Shown here in pieces: positions 17,577-25,615 of a stretch of DNA of 64,000 nucleotides. The DNA lies in the NCBI RefSeq assembly GCF_006494715.1, contig NZ_CP041151.1:1116001-1180000 (forward strand). Reading direction: 5' to 3'. Under the pieces are notes generated by a model, which did not search any database, was not told the DNA's origin, and saw only the letters and a list, made by a program, of their open reading frames with translations. Source of the stretch: Shewanella sp. SNU WT4. Its GTDB lineage: Bacteria; Pseudomonadota; Gammaproteobacteria; Enterobacterales; Shewanellaceae. Every line of letters begins with the position of its first letter. The first letter of the stretch is position 1. The translations under genes and the position numbers were made by a program.

Positions 17577-19337
17577 ATGAAACACAGGCAGGTAAGTCGT
17601 CGGGATTTTTTAGCGCTTTCGGCAAAAGGGATAGGTGCTGCGGTTATTTCTTATGGACTCATGGGCTGCAATAGCAGCGATGACGACCCGCATAATCCAG
17701 CGACGTTTAAGCAAGGAGTAGCGAGCGGCGACCCAACATCATCGGCGGTAATTTTGTGGACTAGGGTGACGCCTGAGCGCGCAGGCGACGTGCAAGTTAG
17801 CTGGCAAGTGGCTACCGATAAAGGTTTTACTCAGCTAGTTCATCAAGGCAGTACTCTTACCAATGATAAGCGCGACTACACAGTTAAAATTGATGCTCAA
17901 GGATTAGAGGCGGGACGCGAGTATTTTTATCGCTTCTCGGTCGGGGATAATGCATCCGCGATAGGCCGCACTAAAACCCTTGCCAACCATGACGTCTCGC
18001 AAGTAAAGCTCGCGGTATTGTCATGCGCTAATTTCCCTGCGGGCTTCTTTAATGTTTACCATTTAGCGGCGACGCAAACTGAGCTTGATGCCGTGGTGCA
18101 TCTTGGTGATTATATTTACGAATATCCTCGCGGCGGCTATGCCAGTGAAAACGCTGCCAAACTTGATCGTGAAGTCTTGCCAGTAGGCGAGCTGTTAAGT
18201 TTAAGTGATTATCGCAGCCGCTATCAGCAGTATCGCAGCGATACTGACTTGCAAAGCTTACATGCCGCGGTGCCCTTTATTTGTGTGTGGGACGATCATG
18301 AAGTCGCTAATGATGCGTGGCAACATGGCGCTGAAAATCATAACGATGGCGAAGGTGATTATGATGCGCGCAAGCTTGCGGGGCTGCAGGCTTACTTTGA
18401 ATGGCTGCCAATCCGCCCGTGGCGTGAAGGCGAATTTGAAGAGATTTATCGCAGCTTTAATTTCGGCCACTTAGTCGATTTACATATGTTAGATACCCGT
18501 CATCTGGGCCGTGACAAGCCTTATGATTACAGCGAATTTATTGATGCAGCCACGGGCGCCTTTGATAGCGCCAAGTTTTTAGCGGCCGTGACAGATACCC
18601 AAAGAACCATGCTAGGGCAAACCCAATTGTTATGGCTGCAAGGGCAGTTATTAACCGCCAGCGCTCAATGGCAAGTATTAGGTCAGCAAGTGTTAATGGG
18701 GCGAATGTTGCTACCGGCAGCCATTGCGACTCAGCAATTATCTATTACTGATTTTGCTAGGTTAGCGCAATTAGCTCAGCTGGCAGCAAGGGCTGCGGCG
18801 GGTGACCCAAGCTTAACGGCGCAGCAAGTAGCTTACTTGCAAGCGAATCAAGCGCAATTGACGCCGCAAGTGTTAGCCTTATTAAAATTGCCAAATATTC
18901 CATATAATTTAGATGCTTGGGATGGTTACGCCTATGAGCGCGAAGTGATTTTAGCGACAGCTCGCAGCAGCGGAAAAGAATTAGTTGTTATCGCTGGGGA
19001 TACGCATAATGCCTGGGCCAGTGAGCTTAATGATATTAATGGCAATCGGGTCGGGGTGGAGTTTGCCACCAGTAGCGTAAGCTCACCTGGGCTTGAGTAT
19101 TATCTTAAGCTTGATCCCAATCAAACCGCCGCCATTGAAGGCGCGGTCACTGAGTTAGTGGGCCCCCTTAAATATTGCAACCTCTATGATCGCGGCTGCA
19201 TGATCTTGACCTTTACCCCAGAGCAAGTTATCAGTCAGTGGCTATTTGTGGATAGTTTACTCACGCGTGATTACCAAGTGCTGACCAATCGCAGTCAGCA
19301 GATGCGCTGGAATAGCCAAGGCTTGCAAGCCGTATAA
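17577..19337 (+). CDS. phoD: PhoD-type alkaline phosphatase/phosphodiesterase, Tat-exported lipoprotein
   Basis: 586 residues. The N-terminus has a twin-arginine motif SRRDFLAL (8-15) and a hydrophobic run ending in GLMGC, so it is a Tat substrate that probably carries a lipid at that cysteine. An N-terminal Ig-like PhoD domain (QGVASGDPTSSAVILWTRV) precedes the metallophosphatase core with HLGDYIYEY, VWDDHEVAND and IAGDTHNAWASEL. PhoD enzymes release phosphate from mono- and diesters using Fe/Ca centres. An AAGGA site supports the start. Monocistronic, with its own terminator. Confidence 0.92.
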   Translation: MKHRQVSRRDFLALSAKGIGAAVISYGLMGCNSSDDDPHNPATFKQGVASGDPTSSAVILWTRVTPERAGDVQVSWQVATDKGFTQLVHQGSTLTNDKRDYTVKIDAQGLEAGREYFYRFSVGDNASAIGRTKTLANHDVSQVKLAVLSCANFPAGFFNVYHLAATQTELDAVVHLGDYIYEYPRGGYASENAAKLDREVLPVGELLSLSDYRSRYQQYRSDTDLQSLHAAVPFICVWDDHEVANDAWQHGAENHNDGEGDYDARKLAGLQAYFEWLPIRPWREGEFEEIYRSFNFGHLVDLHMLDTRHLGRDKPYDYSEFIDAATGAFDSAKFLAAVTDTQRTMLGQTQLLWLQGQLLTASAQWQVLGQQVLMGRMLLPAAIATQQLSITDFARLAQLAQLAARAAAGDPSLTAQQVAYLQANQAQLTPQVLALLKLPNIPYNLDAWDGYAYEREVILATARSSGKELVVIAGDTHNAWASELNDINGNRVGVEFATSSVSSPGLEYYLKLDPNQTAAIEGAVTELVGPLKYCNLYDRGCMILTFTPEQVISQWLFVDSLLTRDYQVLTNRSQQMRWNSQGLQAV

Positions 19338-19360
19338 CTCCCCAAGCTTTCAAGCACATT

Positions 19361-19387
19361 AAAAAGCCGACCTAGGTCGGCTTTTTT
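19361..19387 (+). terminator. phoD terminator
   Basis: AAAAAGCCGACC pairs with GGTCGGCTTTTTT around a minimal TA tip. Confidence 0.93.
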
Positions 19388-19451
19388 CAATTAGGTTAAA
19401 AATAGCCATGATTTTATGCAGCAATTACCAGCAAATTGCCGTAGAATGCGC

Positions 19452-19523
19452 GTCCAAAATCCGGTGGGGGGGGCCTACACTTAATTAACACATTAAGTTT
19501 TGTAGCTAGCCAGTATTTTGGAC
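19452..19523 (+). promoter_or_regulatory. Structured leader upstream of the phosphoribosyltransferase gene
   Basis: A nested fold: outer arms GTCCAAAAT (19452-19460) and ATTTTGGAC (19515-19523) pair perfectly over 9 bp. Inside, GGC-CTAC (19472-19478) pairs with GTAG (19502-19505) and GCC (19509-19511) across a CTA bulge. The innermost CTTAAT (19480-19485) pairs with ATTAAG (19492-19497). A run of eight G (19466-19473) lies unpaired or slips against the inner stem. The element ends about 40 bases before the ATG. It has no terminator T-run. It could be a metabolite-sensing or translation-control RNA; it does not match the purine riboswitch core. Confidence 0.55.
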
Positions 19524-19565
19524 CCATATCTGCCGGCTCAATTCGTCTAATAAGAAGAGAACCTC

Positions 19566-20132
19566 ATGTCAGAGAAACGCTTTATTACCGCACAAGAATT
19601 ATTGGAAGATTCCTTTCGCTTAGCTGCTCAAGTGTATGACAGTGGTTTTCGGCCGCAATTTATCGTGGGTATTTGGCGTGGCGGCGCACCTATTGGTATT
19701 GCTGTGCAAGAATACTTCGACTTTAAACAAGTAGAAACTGACCATATTGCCGTGCGTACTTCATCTTACTATGGTCTTAGCTCTGACATGCAGAGCAAAG
19801 AAATTAAGGTTCATGGCCTGCACTACATAGTTGAAAACGCTAATGCCGGTGACAGCTTACTGATAGTTGATGATGTGTTTGACTCTGGCCGCAGTGTTGA
19901 TGCCTTGATGGAAAAACTGCAAGAATTAATGCGCTTAAATATGCCAAAAGATGTGCGTATTGCCTGCCCATACTACAAGCCAAACAATACCAAAGTGAAT
20001 ATGAAGCCAGACTACTTTATCCATGAATCGGATGAGTGGTTAGTCTTCCCCCATGAAGTTGCTGGTTTAACGCCACAAGAATTGGCTGAAGGCAAAAGTG
20101 ACTTGAAAAATATCCAGCATTTATTCAAGTAA
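19566..20132 (+). CDS. Purine phosphoribosyltransferase, Gpt-like
   Basis: Type I phosphoribosyltransferase of 188 residues, probably making GMP/XMP/IMP from bases and PRPP. The PRPP loop LLIVDDVFDSGRSVDAL is at about 98-114. An early GIWRGGAPIGIAVQEYF and a late DEWLVFPHE, which carries the base-contacting Trp/Val region, resemble xanthine-guanine phosphoribosyltransferases. It is longer than E. coli Gpt (152), so substrate choice is uncertain. It has its own structured leader and terminator. Confidence 0.85.
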   Translation: MSEKRFITAQELLEDSFRLAAQVYDSGFRPQFIVGIWRGGAPIGIAVQEYFDFKQVETDHIAVRTSSYYGLSSDMQSKEIKVHGLHYIVENANAGDSLLIVDDVFDSGRSVDALMEKLQELMRLNMPKDVRIACPYYKPNNTKVNMKPDYFIHESDEWLVFPHEVAGLTPQELAEGKSDLKNIQHLFK

Positions 20133-20168
20133 GCTCTGCGATACTGATGCTATAAGCACTCATACAAG

Positions 20169-20194
20169 AAGCCACTATATCTAGTGGCTTTTTG
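20169..20194 (+). terminator. Terminator after the phosphoribosyltransferase gene
   Basis: AAGCCACTA and TAGTGGCTT form a 9-bp stem with a 4-base loop, followed by TTT. Confidence 0.9.
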
Positions 20195-20231
20195 CTTGCT
20201 GGCGCTTGAGCGGATTATTTACGGCAGCCAC

Positions 20232-21638
20232 TCACATCGACATCGTCATGCCCGCATTGGCTTTTTTACCGATAAGGTAATAAACAATGGATAAGGGGAT
20301 CACTAGGATGTTCATTAGGCTGGTGAAGTTAAAGCCAAATACATGGGTATTTAATTGCGATAACGCCACTTTCGATGCTTGCCAATCAAACCCTGCCGTT
20401 AACGCATTAAGGATTAAACCGGTAGTGGCTATGGCGCAAAACAGCAACAGTACTATGCGTTTAGCGGGCGCCTTACCATAATATTTTTGATACACATGGG
20501 TCATAGGTATGGTTAGTACGTCGGCTAAAATAAAGGCCATCACCCCGCCAAAACTAATGCCGCCATGCCATAAGGCCGCTGCCAGTAACAGATTCCCCAC
20601 CGAGCACACATAAGCAATCACAGCGACAAAAATACCGATAAACACATCAAACACTGAATGCAGCCAAGCTGGCATTAGGCTGGAATCACTAATGAACAGT
20701 GTTTGCCACCAGTTCATGGGGACTAGCGCAATCAGTAGTGATGAGATGATAACCCCAATCACAATTTCTTTGCCTATCATGGCAATATCCATATGAAAGA
20801 AGCCGGCGCCGCGAACTAAGGCGCTTTTATCTTGATGCATATCGGCGCCGCACTGCATTTCAGTGGCTTTCATTTGGCCTGATGGCATTTCTTTGGGGCT
20901 AGTTGATATAGCCGTGTTAGCCGAGGCCATAGGTGTGGCTGCCATATCGGGCATATCTGGCATGGCAGCGCCACATTTCATCTCACCAAGCTTGGTTGCT
21001 TGGGTGTTTGAGTGGTCGTTTGCTTGCTTGATATCGGCATCACTATGCATATGGGCGCCGCATTTCATTTCACCGCCACACTTCATTTCATTGTTTTTCA
21101 TCGCCTTAGGTGAAGGCTCTTGCTCGGTATCCATAGCCATATCCATATCCATGGGCATACTTGTGCTAGGAGCGGAATCGCTTATGGTGTGCCTTAAGGC
21201 TAGCTCTAATGGTTTAGGGTAAAAGCGGCTAAAGAGGATGGCGACAATCACTATCAGTAATAAGCCTCCTACAATTTCCCCCACTAAGAATTGCCAGCCA
21301 AGCAATGACACTAGCACGATAAACATTTCTAAAATCAGGTTAGTACTGGCCACTAAAAACGCCATCGCATTGGCAAGGCTCGCTTTTTTAACCAGTAAGG
21401 TGCGCGATAACGAGGCGGCGGCGTACGAGCATGAGGATGACAGCATGCCAAGCAGGGTGGTTAACATTAAGCTTTTGGGCGTAGTGCGACCTAAATGTTT
21501 AGCGACAGTATCCACTGGAACTAGGTTTCGCAGCTGAGATGACAGCATTAACCCTAAGGCCAACGGCCAATATATTTGCCAAATCATGGCGGCCAGAGTC
21601 GTTATTATCTCGTTTACAGAGCTTATGACAGTATCCAC
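20232..21638 (-). CDS. DUF318/UPF0718-family permease with Met/Cys/His-rich loop
   Basis: 468 residues. Two blocks of hydrophobic helices (about 15-140 and 285-465) resemble the PF03773 permease family (ArsP/YraQ relatives). Between them lies a soluble loop of about 120 residues with four EM(K/Q)CG motifs (at 184, 190, 219 and 260), each followed by GEM, AHM, AAM or ADM. It also has MDMDMAMD and several His residues. This suggests binding of a soft metal such as copper(I) by the loop; no such role is proven for the family. A GTG at 21665 is also in frame, but AAGGAA fits the GTG at 21638. The C-terminus ends in MTMSM. Gene stands alone. Confidence 0.75.
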   Translation of the reverse strand: MDTVISSVNEIITTLAAMIWQIYWPLALGLMLSSQLRNLVPVDTVAKHLGRTTPKSLMLTTLLGMLSSSCSYAAASLSRTLLVKKASLANAMAFLVASTNLILEMFIVLVSLLGWQFLVGEIVGGLLLIVIVAILFSRFYPKPLELALRHTISDSAPSTSMPMDMDMAMDTEQEPSPKAMKNNEMKCGGEMKCGAHMHSDADIKQANDHSNTQATKLGEMKCGAAMPDMPDMAATPMASANTAISTSPKEMPSGQMKATEMQCGADMHQDKSALVRGAGFFHMDIAMIGKEIVIGVIISSLLIALVPMNWWQTLFISDSSLMPAWLHSVFDVFIGIFVAVIAYVCSVGNLLLAAALWHGGISFGGVMAFILADVLTIPMTHVYQKYYGKAPAKRIVLLLFCAIATTGLILNALTAGFDWQASKVALSQLNTHVFGFNFTSLMNILVIPLSIVYYLIGKKANAGMTMSM

Positions 21639-21940
21639 GCTATTTTCCTTGTTATTGGAATGCACTAAGCATAGTCCAGACTGTCATTGACTAAGAAAAA
21701 CGGCATGGGTTAAGCCAATGGCTGAGCTAAGCATTGGCAATTAATCTTAGGTCAATGACTTAGCCTGAGTTTGCAACTTGGCTAACTGCCTGTATAGGCT
21801 TATTAATAAGCTTTCATTTCACCGTTTTGCTTACTTCATCTCGCGCCATTGCCCGCCACAATCAAGAATATTTGCTATAACTGTTAATGATGTTTAGCGC
21901 CAAGCTTAGGTCAACGATTGATATCGGAGAGGGGACTGCG

Positions 21941-22264
21941 ATGAAGAGTGCGAAAGAATTTGCCAGTTGGCTTAAAGAACGCTTGGGTCAGCATAAGGAG
22001 GGGGTGTACTTAACTCGTAACGATGTATTGTTGCTGACTAATCGCCAACGGTTTGCTAACGATTATGTGATGGACGTGCATTTTGAAGTGGCGCAATTTG
22101 GCATGGGTTTTGTGACCGATGCCAATCGTGAACGCTTTTATTTATTTCGATTGCCTAAGACTCACTGGAAAGTGGAAGGGGATTTTTACCCCAGCGGCGC
22201 CCAGCCTGAATTAGAGAGTGAGCTTAATATTCACGCCATCAAGACCATCAATGGCCGCGATTAA
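21941..22264 (+). CDS. Small soluble protein of unknown function
   Basis: 107 residues from the ATG at 21941, which follows GGAGAGGGG; the longer frame from 21887 has no ribosome site. Sequence begins MKSAKEFASWLKERLG, contains YLTRNDVLLLTNRQRF, and ends in HAIKTING. No signal peptide, membrane helix or known motif. Codon use is like its neighbours. I do not recognise a family; it may be a small alpha/beta protein. It is transcribed alone between two minus-strand genes. Confidence 0.6.
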   Translation: MKSAKEFASWLKERLGQHKEGVYLTRNDVLLLTNRQRFANDYVMDVHFEVAQFGMGFVTDANRERFYLFRLPKTHWKVEGDFYPSGAQPELESELNIHAIKTINGRD

Positions 22265-22410
22265 TTAGCTCTGGCGCTTATTTGCGCCTTGCACCTTCCA
22301 ACACCTTTTTATCGCAGAGGTTGTTAACGCCAGAAACGCTAACAATCTTATGGATTATTCAAGAGCGCGCCGCTTAAACGTTAAAACGCCCAATTGCCAT
22401 TTAAATTCCC

Positions 22411-24924
22411 TTAGTGAGCCCCAAGCTCAGTTGAAAACTGTTGGCATTGTTTCATCACTAACAAATGATTGGTGATCGCATCTTTCAGGGCGCCGGCATC
22501 AAGCGTTGTGAGTTCTTGCTCTATGGCATGAATATTGTCTGGTCGACAAGTGAGTACCACGAGACCTGATACTATGGCTTCAGCCTGATGGGGAGCTTGC
22601 TTTACCAGTTCAGGCAGCACTTGCCTAATTTGCTCAAAGGCGGCTTGCTGGGCTTGCGGTTGTTGGCCTGGGTACAAGTGCTTACTAATAATGCTAGCGC
22701 GCATTGAATAAGGCGCTTGGCTTAATTCCGATAAATAGCGGCGCTTGAGCGCAGCATTCGGGGTTGCCATGCTGGCGATTAAAGCGTGTTGCTGCCCCAA
22801 TAAACTGGTATCTCGTTTGGCTTCTTTATTGAGCCAAGTTTGGCGACTATCACGGCCAAATTGATTGAGGCGGGTAATAGCCTGCCAGCGCTGCTCTTGG
22901 GTTAATGGCCAGCTATAACCGTTAAGCAAAGATTGTAAGTGATCCATGGCTTCATCGGACTGCGCAAACTGCAAATAGCTATCAAGCCAAATGGATGTCG
23001 GCCCTTGCTGGTAAATTTGGTGCAAACTAAATTGCTCTAAGGCGTTATAGATGCGTTGTTTGGCAGACGATGTGGGCATGAGGCGCAGTAATTGGTGTAA
23101 TTGTTGTAATTGCTGCTGCGCTAAAAGCTGCACTGACGGCGCTGAGATATTGGGCAGGTTAAGCATTATCATGCCCAAATAATCATTCAGCGGCAGCTTA
23201 GCGGTTAGGCTTGCTTGCCAGATGTCCTCAAGCAACATCATTTGCATTAAGGGATCGCTTATCTGGCTTAAGTGACGAATGGCGGCGGCTTGTGACTTTT
23301 CATCTAAGAGAACTTGTCCATAAGCCATGTCTTGAAAGTTGGGATAAACAAAATCTGGGCACACGTTATGGCCCGCATTTGTCACTTCTGTAGTTAACTC
23401 TTTAAGCGTGACTAATAAGGTTTTATCTAATTGGAAATCGCGCTGATTTTTATAAAACAACGCCACTTTAACCTTTTGAAAGTGCGGCTCGGTTTGCGTA
23501 ATTGATAAGCGCTCCAGCACGCCATCTTGGCATTGCCATTGAGCGCTGATGCTATTGATGCCGCCAGACGTTTGATGCGTCCAGTAACGCTCAAGCCCTA
23601 AGGGCGCCAGTAGTTGCCGCCAAGCTTGATTGCCCGCCGATTGCCACGAGTGGCGCTGAATAAAGGTTTGCAGTAGTTCAGTAAATTTGCGCTCGCCCAC
23701 GGCCATCGCAATTTGATTGAGCTCAGAGGCTGATTTTACCGCTAAAAATTGCTGCGCTTGAATTTCAGTGGAGGTGGCGCTTAATGGGTCAAGACTCTCA
23801 TGCTGCAACTGGTATTTATAGGCCGGTTGTTTTTGCTGTAAAAATTGATATTGCTCTTGGGCTGAGGCATCAATGCCAGCGTTTATGGCGGTTTGGTTGG
23901 CAAGGTATAAACCTAGGCCTGCATGCAGGTATAAGTCATCCCACCATGGCAAACTAATTAAGCTGCCAAACCATTGTTTTGCCAATAACTGACTGTTTTG
24001 CATATGTTGACTGATGGGTTTGGCATCTAGCGGCAAGCGCTCGGTTACGCTCACCGCAGCAGCTTGTGACATGCTGGCATCGGATAAGCCAGGCAATAAA
24101 ATCTGATCAAACTTAGTAAAGGGATAAGGGGTTGCCAGCACATGACCTATGCGCTTGAGATTATCGGCGGTGAGTCTTAGCCACTGCTCATAACGCTCAT
24201 CATCCTGAGTGCTATTTAGGGCAAATAATCTAAATTGCACGCCATCTTGCTGATATTGCCAATGGCTAAAGGGGCCAGCAAACAGTGCAAATTGATGCGG
24301 GCTTAACGGCGGCGTTTGCGCAAATTCCCATGTTGTGCTCGCCTCACTGCTCATTTTTGGCACCATAGTGCTAATCACTTGCCAGTCAGACGGCGCCTCA
24401 AGACGTAAACTCATTTTGCCCCTAAGCCCGGGCTTGTCAAACAAGGCAAATGGGTGGCTAGCGCCATGGGGTTCAAAGCGTGAATACAGGTAAACTTGCT
24501 GAGTATTAGGGTCTATTACGCGAATAAGGCCTTGGCCTTGCTGACGATAATAGCCTTGATAACTTAATTGAATGCGGTTGTTACCGCTTTGCAGTAAGCG
24601 CGCAGGCAGGCTTAAAACCTTACCGTTATAGTTAGGATAGATGTTTTGACCATTGATAATGAGCTGCTGAATGTGCGCTTGCTGTAAATCTAGCGGCAAA
24701 TCTTTTTGATTATCATCGAGTTTGAAATCAATGTCCGCCTTCACGCTAAACGTGTCTTCAGGCGATAACGTCATTTGATAAGCGTAACTAATGTCGCTTA
24801 GTCGCTGCGCTAATAATTCGGCGTCGGATTTCGCTTTGTTGGTCAATGGCAAGGGAATGGACTGACAAGCGGTTAAGAACAACACACACATCAGCCAAGC
24901 ACTGGCTCTAATGAATAGAGTCAC
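22411..24924 (-). CDS. M1-aminopeptidase-like lipoprotein lacking the zinc site
   Basis: 837-residue lipoprotein: signal 1-19, lipobox LTAC with Cys20. The N-terminal beta domain and the catalytic-like domain follow aminopeptidase N. In KQWFGSLISLPWWDDLYLHAG (316-336 region) the flanks match the family's zinc site precisely, but H-E-x-x-H is Q312-L313-x-x-K316 and the third ligand Glu of NEG is Ala335. The GAMEN substrate loop reads GLSDASMS (279-286). All zinc ligands are therefore gone and peptidase activity is not expected. The GTG start has AGGA 7 bases upstream. A terminator between it and lpoB suggests its own promoter. Confidence 0.88.
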   Translation of the reverse strand: MTLFIRASAWLMCVLFLTACQSIPLPLTNKAKSDAELLAQRLSDISYAYQMTLSPEDTFSVKADIDFKLDDNQKDLPLDLQQAHIQQLIINGQNIYPNYNGKVLSLPARLLQSGNNRIQLSYQGYYRQQGQGLIRVIDPNTQQVYLYSRFEPHGASHPFALFDKPGLRGKMSLRLEAPSDWQVISTMVPKMSSEASTTWEFAQTPPLSPHQFALFAGPFSHWQYQQDGVQFRLFALNSTQDDERYEQWLRLTADNLKRIGHVLATPYPFTKFDQILLPGLSDASMSQAAAVSVTERLPLDAKPISQHMQNSQLLAKQWFGSLISLPWWDDLYLHAGLGLYLANQTAINAGIDASAQEQYQFLQQKQPAYKYQLQHESLDPLSATSTEIQAQQFLAVKSASELNQIAMAVGERKFTELLQTFIQRHSWQSAGNQAWRQLLAPLGLERYWTHQTSGGINSISAQWQCQDGVLERLSITQTEPHFQKVKVALFYKNQRDFQLDKTLLVTLKELTTEVTNAGHNVCPDFVYPNFQDMAYGQVLLDEKSQAAAIRHLSQISDPLMQMMLLEDIWQASLTAKLPLNDYLGMIMLNLPNISAPSVQLLAQQQLQQLHQLLRLMPTSSAKQRIYNALEQFSLHQIYQQGPTSIWLDSYLQFAQSDEAMDHLQSLLNGYSWPLTQEQRWQAITRLNQFGRDSRQTWLNKEAKRDTSLLGQQHALIASMATPNAALKRRYLSELSQAPYSMRASIISKHLYPGQQPQAQQAAFEQIRQVLPELVKQAPHQAEAIVSGLVVLTCRPDNIHAIEQELTTLDAGALKDAITNHLLVMKQCQQFSTELGAH

Positions 24925-24955
24925 TACAGCATCCTTTCTATTTGGGTGGGAGATA

Positions 24956-24983
24956 TAAAAAGCGGGGCCAGTCTAGCCCCGCG
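24956..24983 (-). terminator. Terminator after the lpoB operon
   Basis: GCGGGGC and GCCCCGC form a GC-rich 7-bp stem, followed by TTTTT in the minus direction, just downstream of the lpoB stop. Confidence 0.88.
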
Positions 24984-24999
24984 GGTTGTTTCGTGGCGA

Positions 25000-25593
25000 T
25001 TACAGCCCTAAAAACGATTTTGATTTAGTTTTACGGATTTCTTTTTCATCAGACCATTCAATTAAGCCTGTGTCTAAATCCATCAGGCGCATAGTCATCT
25101 TGTAGTAGACGTCACGGGTGCCACCCTCTTGTTTCACTATGCTAGATAAGTTGCCGTATAACATGTATTGAGCGCCGATTTGACGACCAAACTTAATCGC
25201 CGTTGATGGGTCAACCATGCCTGAATTGTTTTGATAATCTAATTGCTTACGTACAGCGTCTACTTTAGTCATATCGATAAAGCGGAACTTGCCAGAGCGC
25301 AGTAATTGATTGGAGATAGAATCAGTGACTGACTCAGTATCTATGTGCTCAGACGTTTTATTCTTAATGCTATCGACGAAAAGAATTGGACGCTCATTGG
25401 CAGTAATTGCCACGACTGGTGGGAAACTTAGCATGCTATCAACCATTTTAGTGGTGATAGACTGCAGATCGGTTGAGCCAAAGTTTTCATTGACGGTTTC
25501 AACCGCCGTGGCATTGCCGTACTCGACCTTAGATTGACAAGCGCTAAGGCCAATCACTGCAGCCAACAGAAATACACCTTTAATTGCTTTCAT
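25000..25593 (-). CDS. lpoB: Penicillin-binding protein activator LpoB
   Basis: Outer-membrane lipoprotein that reaches through the periplasm to activate the bifunctional synthase PBP1b. Signal with lipobox LSAC (Cys19), a disordered linker, then the LpoB domain: ILFVDSIKNKTSEHIDT, GAQYMLYGNLSSI and LIEWSDEKEIRK. The ATG at 25605 is in frame, but MKAIKGVFLL at 25593 gives a proper signal peptide. It follows the COG3014 lipoprotein gene by 22 bp, forming a two-gene unit. The terminator is at 24956. Confidence 0.9.
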   Translation of the reverse strand: MKAIKGVFLLAAVIGLSACQSKVEYGNATAVETVNENFGSTDLQSITTKMVDSMLSFPPVVAITANERPILFVDSIKNKTSEHIDTESVTDSISNQLLRSGKFRFIDMTKVDAVRKQLDYQNNSGMVDPSTAIKFGRQIGAQYMLYGNLSSIVKQEGGTRDVYYKMTMRLMDLDTGLIEWSDEKEIRKTKSKSFLGL

Positions 25594-25615
25594 AACATGT
25601 CCCATTGTTAACGAT

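Noticed and set aside
19452..19523. Purine riboswitch before the phosphoribosyltransferase gene
   Set aside because: Three-way junction and the conserved loop sequences are absent; kept only as an unclassified structured leader.
20232..21638. EMKCG repeats as a copper-binding RiPP precursor
   Set aside because: They lie inside a membrane permease, with EM(K/Q)CG rather than EGKCG, and no biosynthesis genes are adjacent.
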